Counted from the stretch's first letter, positions 37,201-51,160 are shown. The stretch is 64,000 bases of DNA from Straminergon stramineum (GCA_963920665.1 OY987269.1:21392501-21456500), one strand, 5' to 3'. Numbers and translations: made by a program. Notes: generated from the letters alone by a model not told the origin.

Positions 37201-40200
37201 AAAAAAAATTAAAGAAAATTTATGGGTCACATCACCACCCTATTATTCAACAAATTTTAAACCCAGTCTTTGATTTCAAATCATCTAATCAGTAACCCCG
37301 GTGAAAAGAAAGCTTCATTGGTCTTCTTTTTATTTTCGGACACATTCAACCATAGAGCATTTGAATTTGTTGTGATGAGTTCACCCGTAGCATCATTTTT
37401 CAGTACAGTACTATACAGGAAGTCACACCGACAATTGTTACGCACATGATACACATGTAATTTAGCATAGTTTTGAATTAGTGTACGTTATTGACTCTGT
37501 ATACCTGAAGTTAAATCAATGTCAGTCTTACTTCAACTTTGCCACATGCATTTCATGGCGAGCTTTGCATTTGCAATGCATGGATGGCAGTGTTGTGTAA
37601 CTTAGATATAAGTCAATGTGAGGCGTTAGATTGAAAGATTGACTGTCTCGGTCAATAAACCATTGAACAGATTCATAATTTCATTCAATCCATGGAATTA
37701 TGGTCTTGTAATTTATGGTCGCAATGTAACATTCTTAATGTACATTTCAACACTAACTAAAGGAAGTAAAAAAAGGGCATTCAATTGGACCTTGTTGGTT
37801 TAAGAGGAATTCAAAATACAACCCATGTGATGATAAATGTACCTTTAGTGGTTGAGAATATGGAAAAAAAAGGTTTCATGGTCCCTATTTAAATATACTT
37901 TCAATAGTGGAAGTTGTAACCTACTAGTCATGTCATGTGCTATATTGATTAAGTTTTATATTTGCTTCTTGGTACAAGTATGTAACTTGACTTTGAAATC
38001 TTAACATTCTAAGTATTTTACTTTCTCTTCTTGGTTTCAATGTACTTGTAAAAACAAGACCTACATTGACTACTGGAATATGTTATGAGACATTTTCAAG
38101 TGTGTCTTGAAACATAAAAGTAGCTCAAAACATAAAGCAGCCTTGTAGTAAAGTAATCAACACACACGGAGGAGTTTAAATAAGCATTTGAACACATGTC
38201 CTATTACTAAATTATCATAATTTGTGTTGGTCGTTGTTGATGATTGAAAATTAATTCCAATATTTCTTAGGGTGTATGTTTTGAACATTCAATTCTAAGA
38301 ACAATCTTAATCACAATGGAAATTGTAGCTTGACACAAGTACATTTGCCGACGGTACTTGTGAAGAAGTCAAACCCAATAGCATTTGTTTTGCTTATTCC
38401 TTCCACCCAATGTACTATCCCAAAGTGAACCTTAAAGTACCATTTTACAAGTAGAATTTTTGTTAGGAATACAAGGGCATGGAACTTGAAGGGAGTTGCC
38501 AGAAATAAAGTAATTGGAAAAGGAGATCCACTAAGTGGCAACCTCAAGGGAGAATATAACAACATGCAAACTTCCAAAGTTTGACATTGGTTGCATTGAG
38601 GGCTCAAATTCATTCGTTCAAAAGTTTCCATGTGGGCATTGCAATTGTTGTCTATGAATAGCAATCATGTTAAGGATTCTCTATTAATTTGTCTTTTGAT
38701 GGGAATTCATTTGACCAATTCTTTATTTTTGGGATCTATTCAATGTACTTTTCTACAAGCTTCTAATGATATTAATTCCGAGTTCTAATTATAAACCAAT
38801 GAAAAGATAATTGTATAGAGAGAGGGCCAATATGCCAATTGCATAGTGGAAGCTCTAAGGCAAGCACTGTGATGAGGTTTGAAGAACCCACCATAAAGCT
38901 CATTACTAGCAAGATTATCTCTTTGCATGGCTTTTGCAATTACTCCACCTCTTTACAACTACTTTGAAGGTCCCCAATCAATTGAAGGGTTGTTGCAAAA
39001 CATGATTTTAAGGTTCACTTTGAGACGATGCAATTGCCACTAGTGGGTCAAAAAGAAGGCACAAGGGGCACAATTGTATATACCTCGTGTCACATGAACT
39101 GACATTGGGGCTACTCTATTTTCCATTGTTCAAGTGTGTGTTTGTTATACATTTTGCTTAGTTTTTTTTATTACATATTTGATGTTGGTTGTAGCACTCA
39201 ATTTGTTGTGTACTACAATCTTTGTTTACATGACACTCTTCACAAGGCCTATAGAGTTGTTGGAGTCTAGTTGCTAATCTTGTTGTAATTGAAGATAGTC
39301 TTACATGGCTTTGGAGGCACTTCACATTACGTTCCAAGTCCCTAGTATCTAAGTTATAGTTCAAGGCCAAATTCCACCTTCCTTGGGGTTGTAGAAAGTG
39401 AATAAAATGGATCAAATGTAAGACTTGGGACTTCATAGTATGAAATCCCAAATCTAAGTCTCAACTTATCTCTTGTTTAATATTTTACAGCAACTAAGCA
39501 ATCACGCCAACCAAACAATGGTTGGAGTTCTCTCTATAAATGGATAGATACACATGATCTTCAATGAGAAAATTGTTTCATCCATACTTCTGAATAGAAG
39601 CAGCTTCCCCATTTCACTGCAGATCGCAACTTAACCAGTCTAGCACTGCCTCAAAAACTGTGGAAAACCCCGAAACCCTAACTTGGCTGAGTATTAAACT
39701 TACATAAACGAGAATGTTATGAGCTAGTAATCAATCCGGATTAGCTTTTAGCAGGAAGTTATGTAAGCGATTATTACTTGTGAATGCACAACAATCTGCA
39801 AGTGATATCAACAAATCAACAATCTAAGGTATAACTGCTCCAATACTAATAAGTTAATATATCAATCAAAACCGAACCTTGACTGATGCAGTTAAGCTTC
39901 AGTTAACTTAACTTACTGGCCTGCCTCCAACTCATAGCAATTCGCAACCATTACAGATTCAGTGATCGACACTTGAATTGAATTCCAGCTTTAACTGAAC
40001 TTATTGCTGGGCGGAATGCCTTACAACTGCAAGCAGATTCATTGAGATTCATGGTAATGAAAGGCGGGGGGATACACTGCAGGTAGTGGAGCAAGATTTT
40101 AAATGAAAAAAAAACTGCTGCAATAACTAAGTAGTGCGCCATAGCTGCTCCGCTCGTGGACTACGTTTACAGTTTGGCTGGTTCAGGAGCTCTTGCAAGT

Positions 40201-43200
40201 TGTGAGCACTGAGCAGGTGTTATTTTTTAAGCATTTTCAGGAACCCTAATTTTTTGGAAGAGTATCCTCAATCACGACTGGAATAGTTCAGCACCGGCAA
40301 CTCTAACTTACGGTACGGGACTGGAGAAGAGGCAGGTGTAGCTGCAGACCTTTTGCCTTTCTCTTAGACCCAATAAGGTAGACCAACCTATTACCACCCT
40401 GATTCACAATCTGAGTATATTAGGACCAACTCCAGGAGGGGCACATATTTTTCAGAGGTGTATGCATGATTCACAAATCAAACCCAAGTGGAATTATAAT
40501 TTTCCGATTAAAATTGTAGTTTCTATGAATTTTTAAAGTGGTCTGCCCTGAAATTACAAAACCACCGGTAGACTAGGGTTATAAACGCCCTATCCTAAAC
40601 TTATAACCACCATTCCATGTACCTATTAGCACTTGAGTATCCACCAATCAAGGACTAATACATTAGCCAAGTTGAAATTAATGTACTGAAATTGTAAAAA
40701 AAAAGCAAATGGATTTAGGTGAGTTTTATGGTGGAAATGGGCTGGTCTACCTAACATCGATTCACAGTGAACCTTATGGACACTCATTACACTTAGAGGT
40801 AGGGTCAATTTGATGTGTAAGAGCTTGAAAAGTCTCACTTGTGTTTGGACAAAAGGATGAAATCTCTACAATCGGACTTCGCAGGAATGATTGGGTGTAA
40901 AGTGTCCCTTATAATAACTTTCCACAACACAATTTGTCAATAACAATGGGTCAAGGGTTGAAGGGTTGTTGTAGGGATCAAAGGCAAAGTAATGTGCTTT
41001 CTAGGGAGCTCTTAAAACCTCCTCAAAGTGTATGCCTCATGGGAGAACACAATGACTCCATTAACCTTTCAAGTTTGATATCGGTTGCACTGGGGCTTCA
41101 AATTAATTTGTTGAAGGGTTGCCCACCTGAGTCAATTACAATTGTTATTTATTGATAGAGAAGAAGCAATTCCATTTAGGAATCTCTAAGGGTGTTGAGG
41201 ATTTTGAAGGTCATTGAAGAAGCAAAATCTCATTCAAAGTTTGGGCATTGTTTACAAGGAATCTAAATATGAAGTAGTGCAAACACTTTATGAGGAATGT
41301 AACTATGACATTTTAAACTATGCACCAAATTCTTAATCAAATTGAGCTCTAAGCCTTTGATTGGAGGAAAACTTAAAATGAGAAACTCATTCTCGATGAA
41401 CTTCATATGAAATTTATTGGATATTCAACAAATTTCTCTCTTAAGTGGAATAACTATGTCAAAATTTAAACATATTGAGGGAAAAATCTTGCAATTTGTG
41501 GTCCACCCATACATATACATGAGTTAAAAAATGGTTTCATTTGAGTATCAAGAAGTTGAAATCCAAATTCAATCATAGCCCAATGAAGATGAGTTGATTT
41601 TATGCAAGTCTCACTGAGTCAAAAGTGATCTCTTGCGTTCCTTTGAGACAACAATGATCATAAAAGTAGGAAATATATAAATAGTATAACATGTAATCAT
41701 TGGATCATCAATCTAATATTTAAACAATGAGATATAGAAAATTATATATAATAAAATTTAATAATTGATTGAAAAAAAATAGGGAGACAAGTTTAAATTA
41801 CACTTGTTGTATGTATCAATGAGAATAACTAATGCAAATGCCATAAAGTGGCGTACAAATCATGCAAAAACTCTCACAAATCATGCTTTAACAAAAGATG
41901 TTTGTTTTCAAAAATATAACCATAGAAATATTATAAATGATACTTGTATGTACATTTGTCTATTTTTTCTATTTGTAATTTATATTTGTGACATTTTACA
42001 TAGACCATGTATACTCTTATAATGTACATGCACTAAAAATTTTGTGATCTAAAGTTGGAATTTTTTGTTTAGAATTGTTGATCTTATTGCTTATGAATTT
42101 TAAATATTTGTCTTCATTTTCATGTGTTATTTAATATTAAAATATAATTAAATCTTCCAACATTTTAATAATATATTTTTAGATCATCTCAAAATTAAAA
42201 GTATTGAGTCCAAATATGTATTGGTGAAGTTCATTTTGTAGGATCATCTACTTTTTTATTTATGATTATTATAAATTTTTCCTTACATGCAATTGAGACC
42301 AAATTTGTACACTATAAAGATATGATAGAACTTACATTCAATCCACATTTTGCTATGAAATTTTATAGATAATGTCTTCTCTTGTATTCTTCTTTTATAA
42401 ATAGTTCAATTTTCAAATAAAACCATCAATTTATTGCAATGTATCATTAAATGGAAGATTCTTCCCAAAATATCCCCCCCTAAATTCAACATGGGATTTA
42501 AATGATTTAATTTAATTTAATTATAAGAATAGTAGTATATAATAGCTAGAGTCATTGAAAAATCACTTTGTATAAAACATAATAATAAATAAGGATATGT
42601 TTGTTTAGCATTTGAACTTTCAAATAGGAAAAAATGATGTCGAATTCCAAATATAAGACTACAATTTATGACTTTGTAAAGGCTTGTTTACATTACCATG
42701 GTAATTATATGACAAAAAACTTGAATATTGTTGAATATTTATTTCATTTCTAATTAACACTTTCATCTTCTTCATGTGCCGATGTTTTATTCAATAAGTA
42801 TTAATTTTTAAATGATAAATTTATCATTTAAAAGTAAAAACTTATAATTTCCTCCCTCAATTTATCTTCTCAAAGCAACTCTTAATTCTCCAGGGATATT
42901 TAGGGGTTAAACATCTTCACATCATTCTAACCTAAACACTTCCTTTAAAACTATGACTTTGCATGCCTTGATAGTAAACAATTTTTTGAGTTCCTTTCTT
43001 CAAAATACTAAATTTCTCTACAAAAAAATGATTTTTTTGTGGACAAAAGTGAACTCCTTGTACAAAACAAGTGATTATAGAAAGTTTTCAATGAATTAAA
43101 AGTGAAAAAGTAGTAATCCATTTGAATTTTAGATAAAAGTTTGTGCATGATCCTTGTGCCAAATGAAGAATGTTTCCTTGGAAATTCTTGTAGTGCAATG

Positions 43201-43900
43201 TGCTTTGGAATAATGGATTCTTCCCCCCCCCGAAAAACGTTCACCTTTATCTTCTACAAAATTGACCATCGTAGGAAGCAACAAAGGTTTGAATGGAAGT
43301 CAAGGCACATAGTCATCTTGAAATGTGATAGCTAGAGTGGATGCCAACAATCATTTCTTAATTGGCTTGCAAAAAATTGTGAAATGTCCAATTTAATTTT
43401 TTTGAATGCTAGATTTTGAAAGAGAAGTAACTCCAACCACTTTTGGCATGACGTAAATAATGAGTCTATTCATTTGAGGTACTACAAAACTCAAGAAAAG
43501 CAATGAATGACTCTAGGAACTAGTTAGATTCTAACTAAAATTGTGTGTTTTTGAATTGCCAAAACTTTCATCCATTAGAGTGCTTTTTCATTTGATTGAC
43601 CACCTTTCATCTACTTTCAAGTACAAAAGAATATCACTACTATAAATACAAGACAAGATTGACATTCTTCTACCAAATATTTTTGTTTTTTCTAAAAATT
43701 ATAGCTCAAGAGACTTTTTCAATAGAATTATTCTACAAGGTTCCTTTTCTTTCACACCTATTTTACATATAAAAAAATTTCGCTTAAAATTTCAGCATTT
43801 AAAATTTATAGTTTTTTTTTTCCACAAACGCCCCATATAGGTCCAGTAATGATCCACTCCAAACTATAACCACCATTGCAATGAAATTCCGTTTCATTGG
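37201..43900. other. AT-rich intergenic DNA with one weak repeat pair
   Basis: No gene is supported. About 38490-38695 and 40960-41160 are diverged direct copies, sharing for example TCAAGTTTGA/CCAAAGTTTGA blocks, GGTTGCA and ACAATTGTTAT-like ends. They may be pieces of an old retroelement. A more base-balanced patch at about 39590-40380 holds no long frame. 41600-43800 is extremely AT-rich. Confidence 0.4.
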
Positions 43901-43959
43901 TGTCAAAAAAACAAAACAAACTAAGAACCACCATTCCAATATTTGTAGAAAAACCTCAC

Positions 43960-44397
43960 GGCACTCATACCGACCGCAGCAAGACAAAGTCAAAGTACGA
44001 AAGTGCTCGACCCCGCCACGTCATCATTGCCCCGTCGCTCCACCACTCCTTCCACCAATCCACTTGTCCTTTCCTCATCCCTCCGTCAATGAACCACGTG
44101 TCAGGACACAATAAAGCCAAAGGCTGAGCTGGCATCCCCAAGGAATGGAGGATCGTGACCTTGCCGCCGCACGTATAAATGAGCTGAACTGAACTTATTC
44201 CTCCCCAGCAGCAGCCCAGACAGACAACACGGACCGACCTTCCAGCAGACCAGCACTCATCCTTTTCGTCGCACGCGCTACCATTACCACAGATCATAAA
44301 CCCTCCCACTCCTCCCAGGCTCGCACTGCTCCTGCCGCTTCCATCATCATCAATTCATCACTTCTCTGAGGGGTTCCTTCCCTCTCCTTCCCACTTT
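43960..44397 (+). promoter_or_regulatory. Promoter-like GC block upstream of a tandem array
   Basis: A base-balanced block within AT-rich DNA. It contains a G-box/ABRE-like CCACGTGTCA around 44094-44103, a CCAAT at about 44055 and a TATAAAT at 44174-44180, followed by a CT-rich leader-like stretch to 44400. Order and spacing resemble a plant core promoter reading rightward. No protein-coding gene follows: the next sequence is the tandem array starting at about 44398. Possible readings are a non-coding RNA promoter or a gene whose body was replaced by repeats. Confidence 0.45.
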
Positions 44398-46735
44398 CTT
44401 GTTCAAATCTCGAGCTCACTGCAGGTTCTGAGGTTACTTTTCAAATTTCGAATTGAAACTACGTGCGCATTCATGCGTCAGGGAATCATAGGTCAGGGTC
44501 GTCGTTCTCCGTCGCTGGATTCTTCTTCGTCTGTCAGCTTCTTCATGTTGCCATGTGCGACCCTGGGATGTGTGTTGAGGTGTTCGCAGTCATGGTGAAA
44601 ACGCCTTTAGGGTAAGTTGAGACTGACTGGATCGAGTGTAGTTGGAAGAGCTGGGAGCTTCGTTGGTCATGGAGGATTGAGTGGGTTCTGGTTTTTTAGG
44701 GTTTTAGGTTTAGGGTTTATTGGGGCTTCGACGTGCAAGGTTTGCCACCCATCTTACTCCTTCACTTTCATGTTCAAATCCCTCACTGCAAAATTTAAAG
44801 TTATTTGCAAGTTTCGGAACTATGCATTCATCAGGTAATAAGTTAGGGTCGTCGTTCTCCGTCGCTGGATTCTTCTTGGTCTGTCAGCTTCTCCATCTTG
44901 CCATGTGCGACCCTTAGATGTCTGTTGAGGTTTTTGCAGTCATGGTGAAAACACCTTTAGGTAAGAGTTAAGACTGACAGGATCGAGTGTAGTTGGAAGA
45001 GCTGGGAGCTTCGTTGGTATTGGAGTATTGATTGGGTTTTAGGGTTCAGGTTTTAGGGGTTTCGACATGCAAGGTTAGCCGTCTAACTCTCTCCTCCATT
45101 TCCATGTTCAAATCCCTCACTGCAAATCTGAAAGTTATTTGCAAGTTTCGAAACTATGCATTCATCAGGCGATAAGTCAGGTTCATTCTCCATCGCTGGA
45201 TTCTTCTTCGTCTGTTATCTTGTCATGTGCGACCCTTAGATGTGTCGAAGTGTGGTCGCAGTCATGGGGAAAACGCCTTTAGGCAAGACTGACTGGATCA
45301 AATGCAGCTGGACGAGCTGCGAGCTTCGTTGGTAATAAGAAAATAATTGGGGTTTAGGGTTTTTAGATTTTGGGGCTTCGATTTGCAAGGTATGTCACTC
45401 CTCCACTGCCATGTTCAAATCCCGCACTGCAAAAATCTTAACTTATTTTCAAATTTCGAGACTACCGTTATGCGTTCATCAGGTAATAAGTCAGGTTCAT
45501 TCTCCGTTACTGGATTCTTCTTCGTCAGTCAGCGTATTCATCTTGCCATGTGCGACCCTTGGATGGGTGGAAGTGTGGTCGCAGTTATGGTGAAAATGCC
45601 TTAAGGTGAGACTAACTGGATAAAGTGCAGTTGGAAGAGCTGGGAGCTTCGATGGTAATGAGAAATAATTGGTGTTTAGGGTTTTAGGGGTGCTGGAGAG
45701 GGGCTTCGATTTGCAAGGTTTGCTGCCTTTCTCACTGGAACTGCAGAGCATGTTCAAGTTCCTCACTCTAAATTCTGGCCGTGTTCATCTCCTCATTGCA
45801 CTATCTTATTTTCAGATTTCGCGACTTTGCATTCATCAGGTTTGTCGGGTTCTTTTACCGTCGCTGACTTCTTGGTCTGCTATCATCTTCATCTTGCCGT
45901 GTGCGACCCTTGGATGTGTTGAGCTGTGGTCGCAGCCATGGTGCAAATGTTTTAAGTTTAGCCTGACTGGATGAAGTGCAGTTGGAAGAGCTGCAAGCGT
46001 AGTTGGTAATTGAATATTATTTGGGTTAGGGTTTAAGGATTTAGGTTGTTGGGGTGTTAAGGGCTTCGATTCGCAAGATTGGCTACCCCCTCACTGCAAA
46101 TGCCGACTTTGTTCAAATCCCTCACTATAGTATCTTATTTTCAGATTTCGAAGCTATGCATTCGTCAGGTTCATTCTCTGTCGCTGAATTCTTCTTCGTC
46201 AGTCATTTTGCCATGTGCGATCCTTGGATGTGTTGACGTTTGGTTGCAGTGATGGTTAGGACGTCTTAAAGAGCTTTGAGCTTCGTTGGTAAAAGACGAT
46301 AATCAGGGTTTAGGGTTTCAGGGCTGCTACCCCGCTCACTGCAAATGCCGACCATGTTCAAATTCCTCACTGCAATATCTTATTTTTGAAACTATGCATT
46401 CAGCCGGTTCGTCAGGTTCATTCTCCATCGCTAGCCTCCTTTGTCATCTTCTTCTTGCCATTTGCGACCCCCGTAGATGTGTTGAGGATACGTGATGGGT
46501 GCAACCGTTCTAAGCTTATGCCTGAGTGGGTCAAGGAAGTGGTGGAATATAGCTGTTAATTAATATATTTTTAGGGTTAGGGTTTAGGGTTTTAGGGTTT
46601 GGGGGCTTCGATTTGCAAGGATTGCGACCTCACTCCACTTCAAATGCCGATCATGTCCGAATTTCCACTGCCATCTTCCTCATCTTGCCCTGTGCGAGCG
46701 GATGTGTTGAGTGCAAGATTTGCGACCCTTTCACA
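44398..46735 (+). repeat. Decaying tandem array, about eight copies of a 250-370 bp unit
   Basis: Each unit contains, in order, GTTCAAATCCCTCACTGCA, a CTATGCATTCATCAGG block, TCTCCGTCGCTGGATTC, CCATGTGCGACCCTT, a GTGGTCGCAGTCATGG-like block, AGTTGGAAGAGCTGGGAGC and a TTTAGGGTTT-rich stretch ending GGGGCTTCGA. The CCATGTGCGACCC anchor falls near 44551, 44901, 45222, 45546, 45897, 46211, 46458 and 46688, so later units are shorter and more eroded. Short open frames recur in different frames and are not conserved between units. I therefore regard it as non-coding. Confidence 0.85.
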
Positions 46736-49700
46736 GTTTAGCTGAGAGAGATGGTAACTTTGTTGGTAATGAATTTTCTCGGGAGTTCAGGGTTTTCGGG
46801 AGCAGATTGTCCGGGACGAAGTGTAGCTGAATGAGTTTGAGCTTTCCATGACAATATTGTCAAAAAAAATAATACTCCGGTGTACTGTACAATGAACGAG
46901 GAGAGCATCCTCCTCAACGCATTCTCTCCCAACCTAGCAATCAGTCGCACTACCAAGTCGCTACTTTTGTCGTTGAGCCTGGCTCCAACTACTAGATTGG
47001 TCAAATTTTTTGTTAGTTCTTGTTAATCCCTAAAAGACCATAAGGTCACCATTGGCTCTTGCAATTACATTTGTAGAAAATTCAAGATGTGAACCTCACT
47101 AATAAACCCTAAACAATGAAGAGAGTCTAGGTGATTTTTTTTGTTGATTCTATCTGGGCAACTTGACCAAGAGATGATGGAGTGTGATTTTTGGTGAATT
47201 TTTTGAGAATGGGGAAGTTACTCTAGGTTGTCACTTAGAATGTTTTGAAAAAAACTTACTTAGTAATATGAATAGAGAAAACATCATAAATATTGGAGTA
47301 CTTTTGAGCATTCCAATTTCAACATTTTGATTCAAGTATATGTACAAAGTATTGTTGAATTGAACATCTTTCATCAATCTTGTCAACAATGGAATTTTTC
47401 AAAATATTGTGTGTTTTTGTTGATCTTTTTTTCAAAGGAAATCTACAAAAGTTTTCTTTTATTTCAAATGGGGGTGATTATCAAAGCTATTCTATATGAA
47501 TGAAGAATTATGCTTGTTACATGAGCTAGTCAAGAGACCAAGAGCTATGTTCAAACATTGTTGTTGGTACTTCTTATTTCTTTTCTCAAAGTGGAACTAA
47601 AGTACAAGAGATTTTATTTTTGAAAAATTGGAAAGGATAAGGTAGAAATACTTAGGAGAGACTTTATTTAGTACTACCAATAGTCCTTCAAAGGTTGAAT
47701 GATTTAAAATATTTGATGAGGTTATTAGAGAGCTTAAGAGAAACACAATCCAAGTGGTTTTCTTATACTGTAATAATATTTCAGAATTTTAAAGTTGAAA
47801 AACATAGAATAGCTTATACTTCACACTAGATTCATCTAAAATGAACACTCTTAAAGCATGGAATGTCTTAGCTTCATTGGTTGTTTCAAAAAATTCTTCA
47901 CCTCTCATTGGTTGATTCTTGAAAAGTGATGGTGCTAGTTTTGAGTTTTGGAAGTATTCATTCATGGCCATTTTTTAAAGTGATGGTGAACAAAAAATGT
48001 TGCAATCAGGTGTTCCTACCTTGTCTTTTTGTTCTAATTGTGAACCACTTGAAGAAGCTCTTGTTCATCACTTATTTGTAATGTGATGAGGTCAAGCCAC
48101 ATATTGAAGTTATGATGAGTTCAATTTTCTCATTCAATAAGACAATTTCAATTTGTTTTGGTAACAATTTGGGTCTTAAAATGACTCAAATTGACAATGC
48201 GCAAATGACTTAAAAATTGGTTGGAAATACTAATTTTACATGACACAATTCAACAATGGAGGTGGAAGGCTACCTCTATCCATGCAGAAAAAGAGAATTA
48301 AAGCAAAGAAAATTGAAGATTATCAATATTTCTCTTTTTGTCTATTGCTAGTGTTTCTTCCTTTTATAGTTCTTCTTTTTCAAATTCATTGAAAATCCTA
48401 ACAAACTAGAGTTCATTTCAAAAGGAATTGACTTATAACTACCTTTTGTGCATTTGTTGAAAGATTGGGACAAATACCAAAGTAATCATCTAAATGAATG
48501 AACAATATTTTCCCGACTATTTTTTAAAAAGGATTCATCGAAAATTATGTAATAATTAAAAAAAACTAAGCCTTCGTTACTCTCTACACTACAAGTAGCA
48601 TCCATTGAAGTTGAAATTTTTTTGGCCTTATTCTGGCTTAAGAGACCTTGGTGGTGGAAATTTGGCTCTCATACAAATGTGGAAACTTGGAGAGAGTGGT
48701 TGTCAAAATAGTAGATTGCCTTCATGCAAAGAACAAGCATGCAATGGAACAATGAACTCAAACAAAGCATGAAGTAAAAGCTACAATGATCATGGAAGTG
48801 AGTTGATGACATGTGTTGATGGATAAAGCAAGTTCCATTGAAAGTGATCATCATTGAAGGTTAAATTCTCTTTCTTCAACAAAACTTTGCATCACCTACA
48901 ATAGTTTCTTCACAATTCTAAACAAAAGCATTTGAAAGGTAATTATTGCAAAAGTCAAAATAAGATTCTTTGAATTTTTGTCTTAATGCAGTCATCTTAG
49001 TATTTTTTTTTCTAAAAATTGACTAATTTTTCTATTTTATTGAATGGATAGATGGAATCATTCTATTTTGATGAACTCCATAACCCGTAAAGTCCCAAGT
49101 GTCCCTTTGTAGGATAATCGAAGGTTCAATTTAGATCCTACTATACGATCTTAATTTTTGACATTATTTTTTAGAACTAATCTTTAAGATAAGCAGATAG
49201 ATTAGCTTTTGGAGAATACAATTTTTCAAATTGGTGCCTATGAGCAAAAGCTATGCAACACAAAGCCCCCAATAGTCAAACTATGGTTGCAAAGTAATTA
49301 CAAAAATTTGAAACAATTTTTATTTCATTTTATTTTGTAAAATGTATTTTAATCTATGTATGGAAAATTTGATTCATTTTATATAGACTATTATTGTAAA
49401 ATTTATGGAGCATCATGTCTTGTTGACAATAATCACATCATTTTGGGAAATAAAGTACTAGATTCATTTTTGAACTCAATTTTCACAACTTTTAGAATTT
49501 TTTTGCATAAGGTTTATTTTTCTTTTTAAAATGATCTTATCATTAAGATTAGTGTTCTTCAAGTCCATCTTAAAACTATGATCAATTTTGTTTTCCTCTT
49601 AACAATTTTTTGAAGAATGGAAATCAAGTTTTTCTTTTAGAATTTCCCCTTAAATTCTCAACTACATTCTTCAGTATAAATTTTTTTGAATCGAACTTTT

Positions 49701-50530
49701 ATTAGAAAAATTATTAAATTAAAGTGATTTAGAGCCTTATAATCTAGTGTAGCAAGGTGAAATTTTTTTTGTTTTCTTTAATTCAAATGCAAATATCTTG
49801 CAAACCACTTGGTCAAACTTTCCAAAGTTTTTTCTACACATTTTCATACAAGTCTAGTAGAAGATCTTATACTTATGTATGCAAAAATCAAATGTTTAAA
49901 ATTTTTTCTCTTTGCATTGGGAATGGTAGTTTTGAGTGTTTTTTGACAAAAAAATGGCTTCAGGACTTTAGGACTTTAAAACATGGGGGTATTTCTTTCT
50001 AGAATTAATTATAGGTTGAAAATTTATAATTTTCATAGAAAAATGTTGAATGTTTATAACATTGGATAATCTTCACTTTGATAGTTTTCACACCGTTACA
50101 TTTTCATTTGTAAATTTAAACCTTTTGTTGGGAGTCATTGCTAGTACAGAGAAAAGCGCAACCCTAATGAATAGACTACATGAATTTTCAAAAGTGAACA
50201 TGCTCAAAAGTTGTGTTGATGTTGATGTATGGAATATAGTTGTATTCAAATGCGATCTATGTTCACTAATAGAAATCCCAAGGCTCTTATGTTCTTGCAA
50301 TGTGTTGCCACAATTTTAGCTATGACTATGCTTAGGGAAACTTCTTCACTATTGGCAATAAAATACAATATAGAAAACAAATCTATAAAGAAATTTGTGC
50401 CTCAAATAACTTTTCAACTCTCAAAAGTTTAATTTATTTTATAGAAATAATACAATTGTGGGTGAAAAGACCTACAAATTATTTGAAGCAATAATTGTGG
50501 ATGTACTTGTCTCACTTCATTTCATGACTA
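46736..50530. other. AT-rich intergenic DNA, no gene recognised
   Basis: No coding frame of note and no clear repeat family. An ORF of 88 codons on the minus strand (46738-47004) lies just beyond the tandem array and is not recognisable. Confidence 0.4.
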
Positions 50531-50717
50531 AAATGAATAGGGGTATTAAGGGGATCCATACTAATTAATCGACATTCCACACTAAATAAATATCTACCTT
50601 TATTGTACATCAATAGTTATTGGAGTGTCTAGGTGATGTACATCATGTTTCAAACATCTACAATTTTCTAGAATTAGTCCCTTTAATTTTTGGTCCCTTT
50701 AATACCCCTATTCAATA
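50531..50717. mobile_element. 187-bp MITE, copy 2
   Basis: The left end AAATGAATAGGGGTATTAAG and the inverted right end (TATTGAATAGGGGTATTAAA on the minus strand) form TIRs of about 25 bp flanked by TA (50529-50530 and 50718-50719). The interior is collinear with the copy at 8276-8464, including CATACTAATTAAT, ATTCCACACTA and GATGTACATCATGTTTCAAA. It is non-coding. Confidence 0.87.
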
Positions 50718-50958
50718 TAGTTGTTTGTTCTAAGAATATTTGTTGGAGTTCTAGGGCGCTTTCAATCCATCAACATCGAAATTTACCTATGAATAGACAT
50801 TGTGGACCACAATTGTCTAATGCATGACAAAAAAAATACTTTTGTGTAAGAAAGACATGCATGTGCTCATCTTTGGAATGTTGTGCGAAAATTAAAGGGG
50901 GAGGTCTTACTAGGTAGCTTGACCTCAAATCAATGCTTCTCAATTTTTTTTTCTTAGT

Positions 50959-51160
50959 ACATGTTTCTCACAGTACCCAAAAGGATGATCTCCATGGTAC
51001 ATGATTCACATGATACCCAAAAGGATGATTTCCACGGTACATGTTTCACATGAATACCCAAAAGGATGATTTCCATGGTACATGATTCACATGATACCCA
51101 AAAGGATGATTTCCACGGTACATGTTTCACATGAATACCCAAAAGGATGATTTCCATGGT
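50959..51160 (+). repeat. Minisatellite, five units alternating 40 and 41 bp
   Basis: Five head-to-tail units each contain CCCAAAAGGATGAT and end in a CCAYGGT motif. The last four alternate between two subtypes, ACATGATTCACATGATACCC (40 bp) and ACATGTTTCACATGAATACC (41 bp), giving a higher-order 81-bp period. The first unit is the most divergent. A minus frame reads through the array, but only because the repeat lacks stops. Confidence 0.93.

Noticed and set aside
38311..38664. 117-codon minus frame
   Set aside because: It overlaps a diverged dispersed repeat whose other copy (about 40960-41160) does not keep the same frame open.
44617..46495. Recurring short frames with similar protein sequence in the tandem array
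   Set aside because: The similarity comes from the DNA repeat itself. The frames shift and stop differently between units, so coding constraint is unlikely.
50954..51157. Repeats resembling a CRISPR array or repetitive protein
   Set aside because: The units are directly adjacent with no unique spacers, and this is plant nuclear DNA. The open frame is a by-product of a stop-free repeat.
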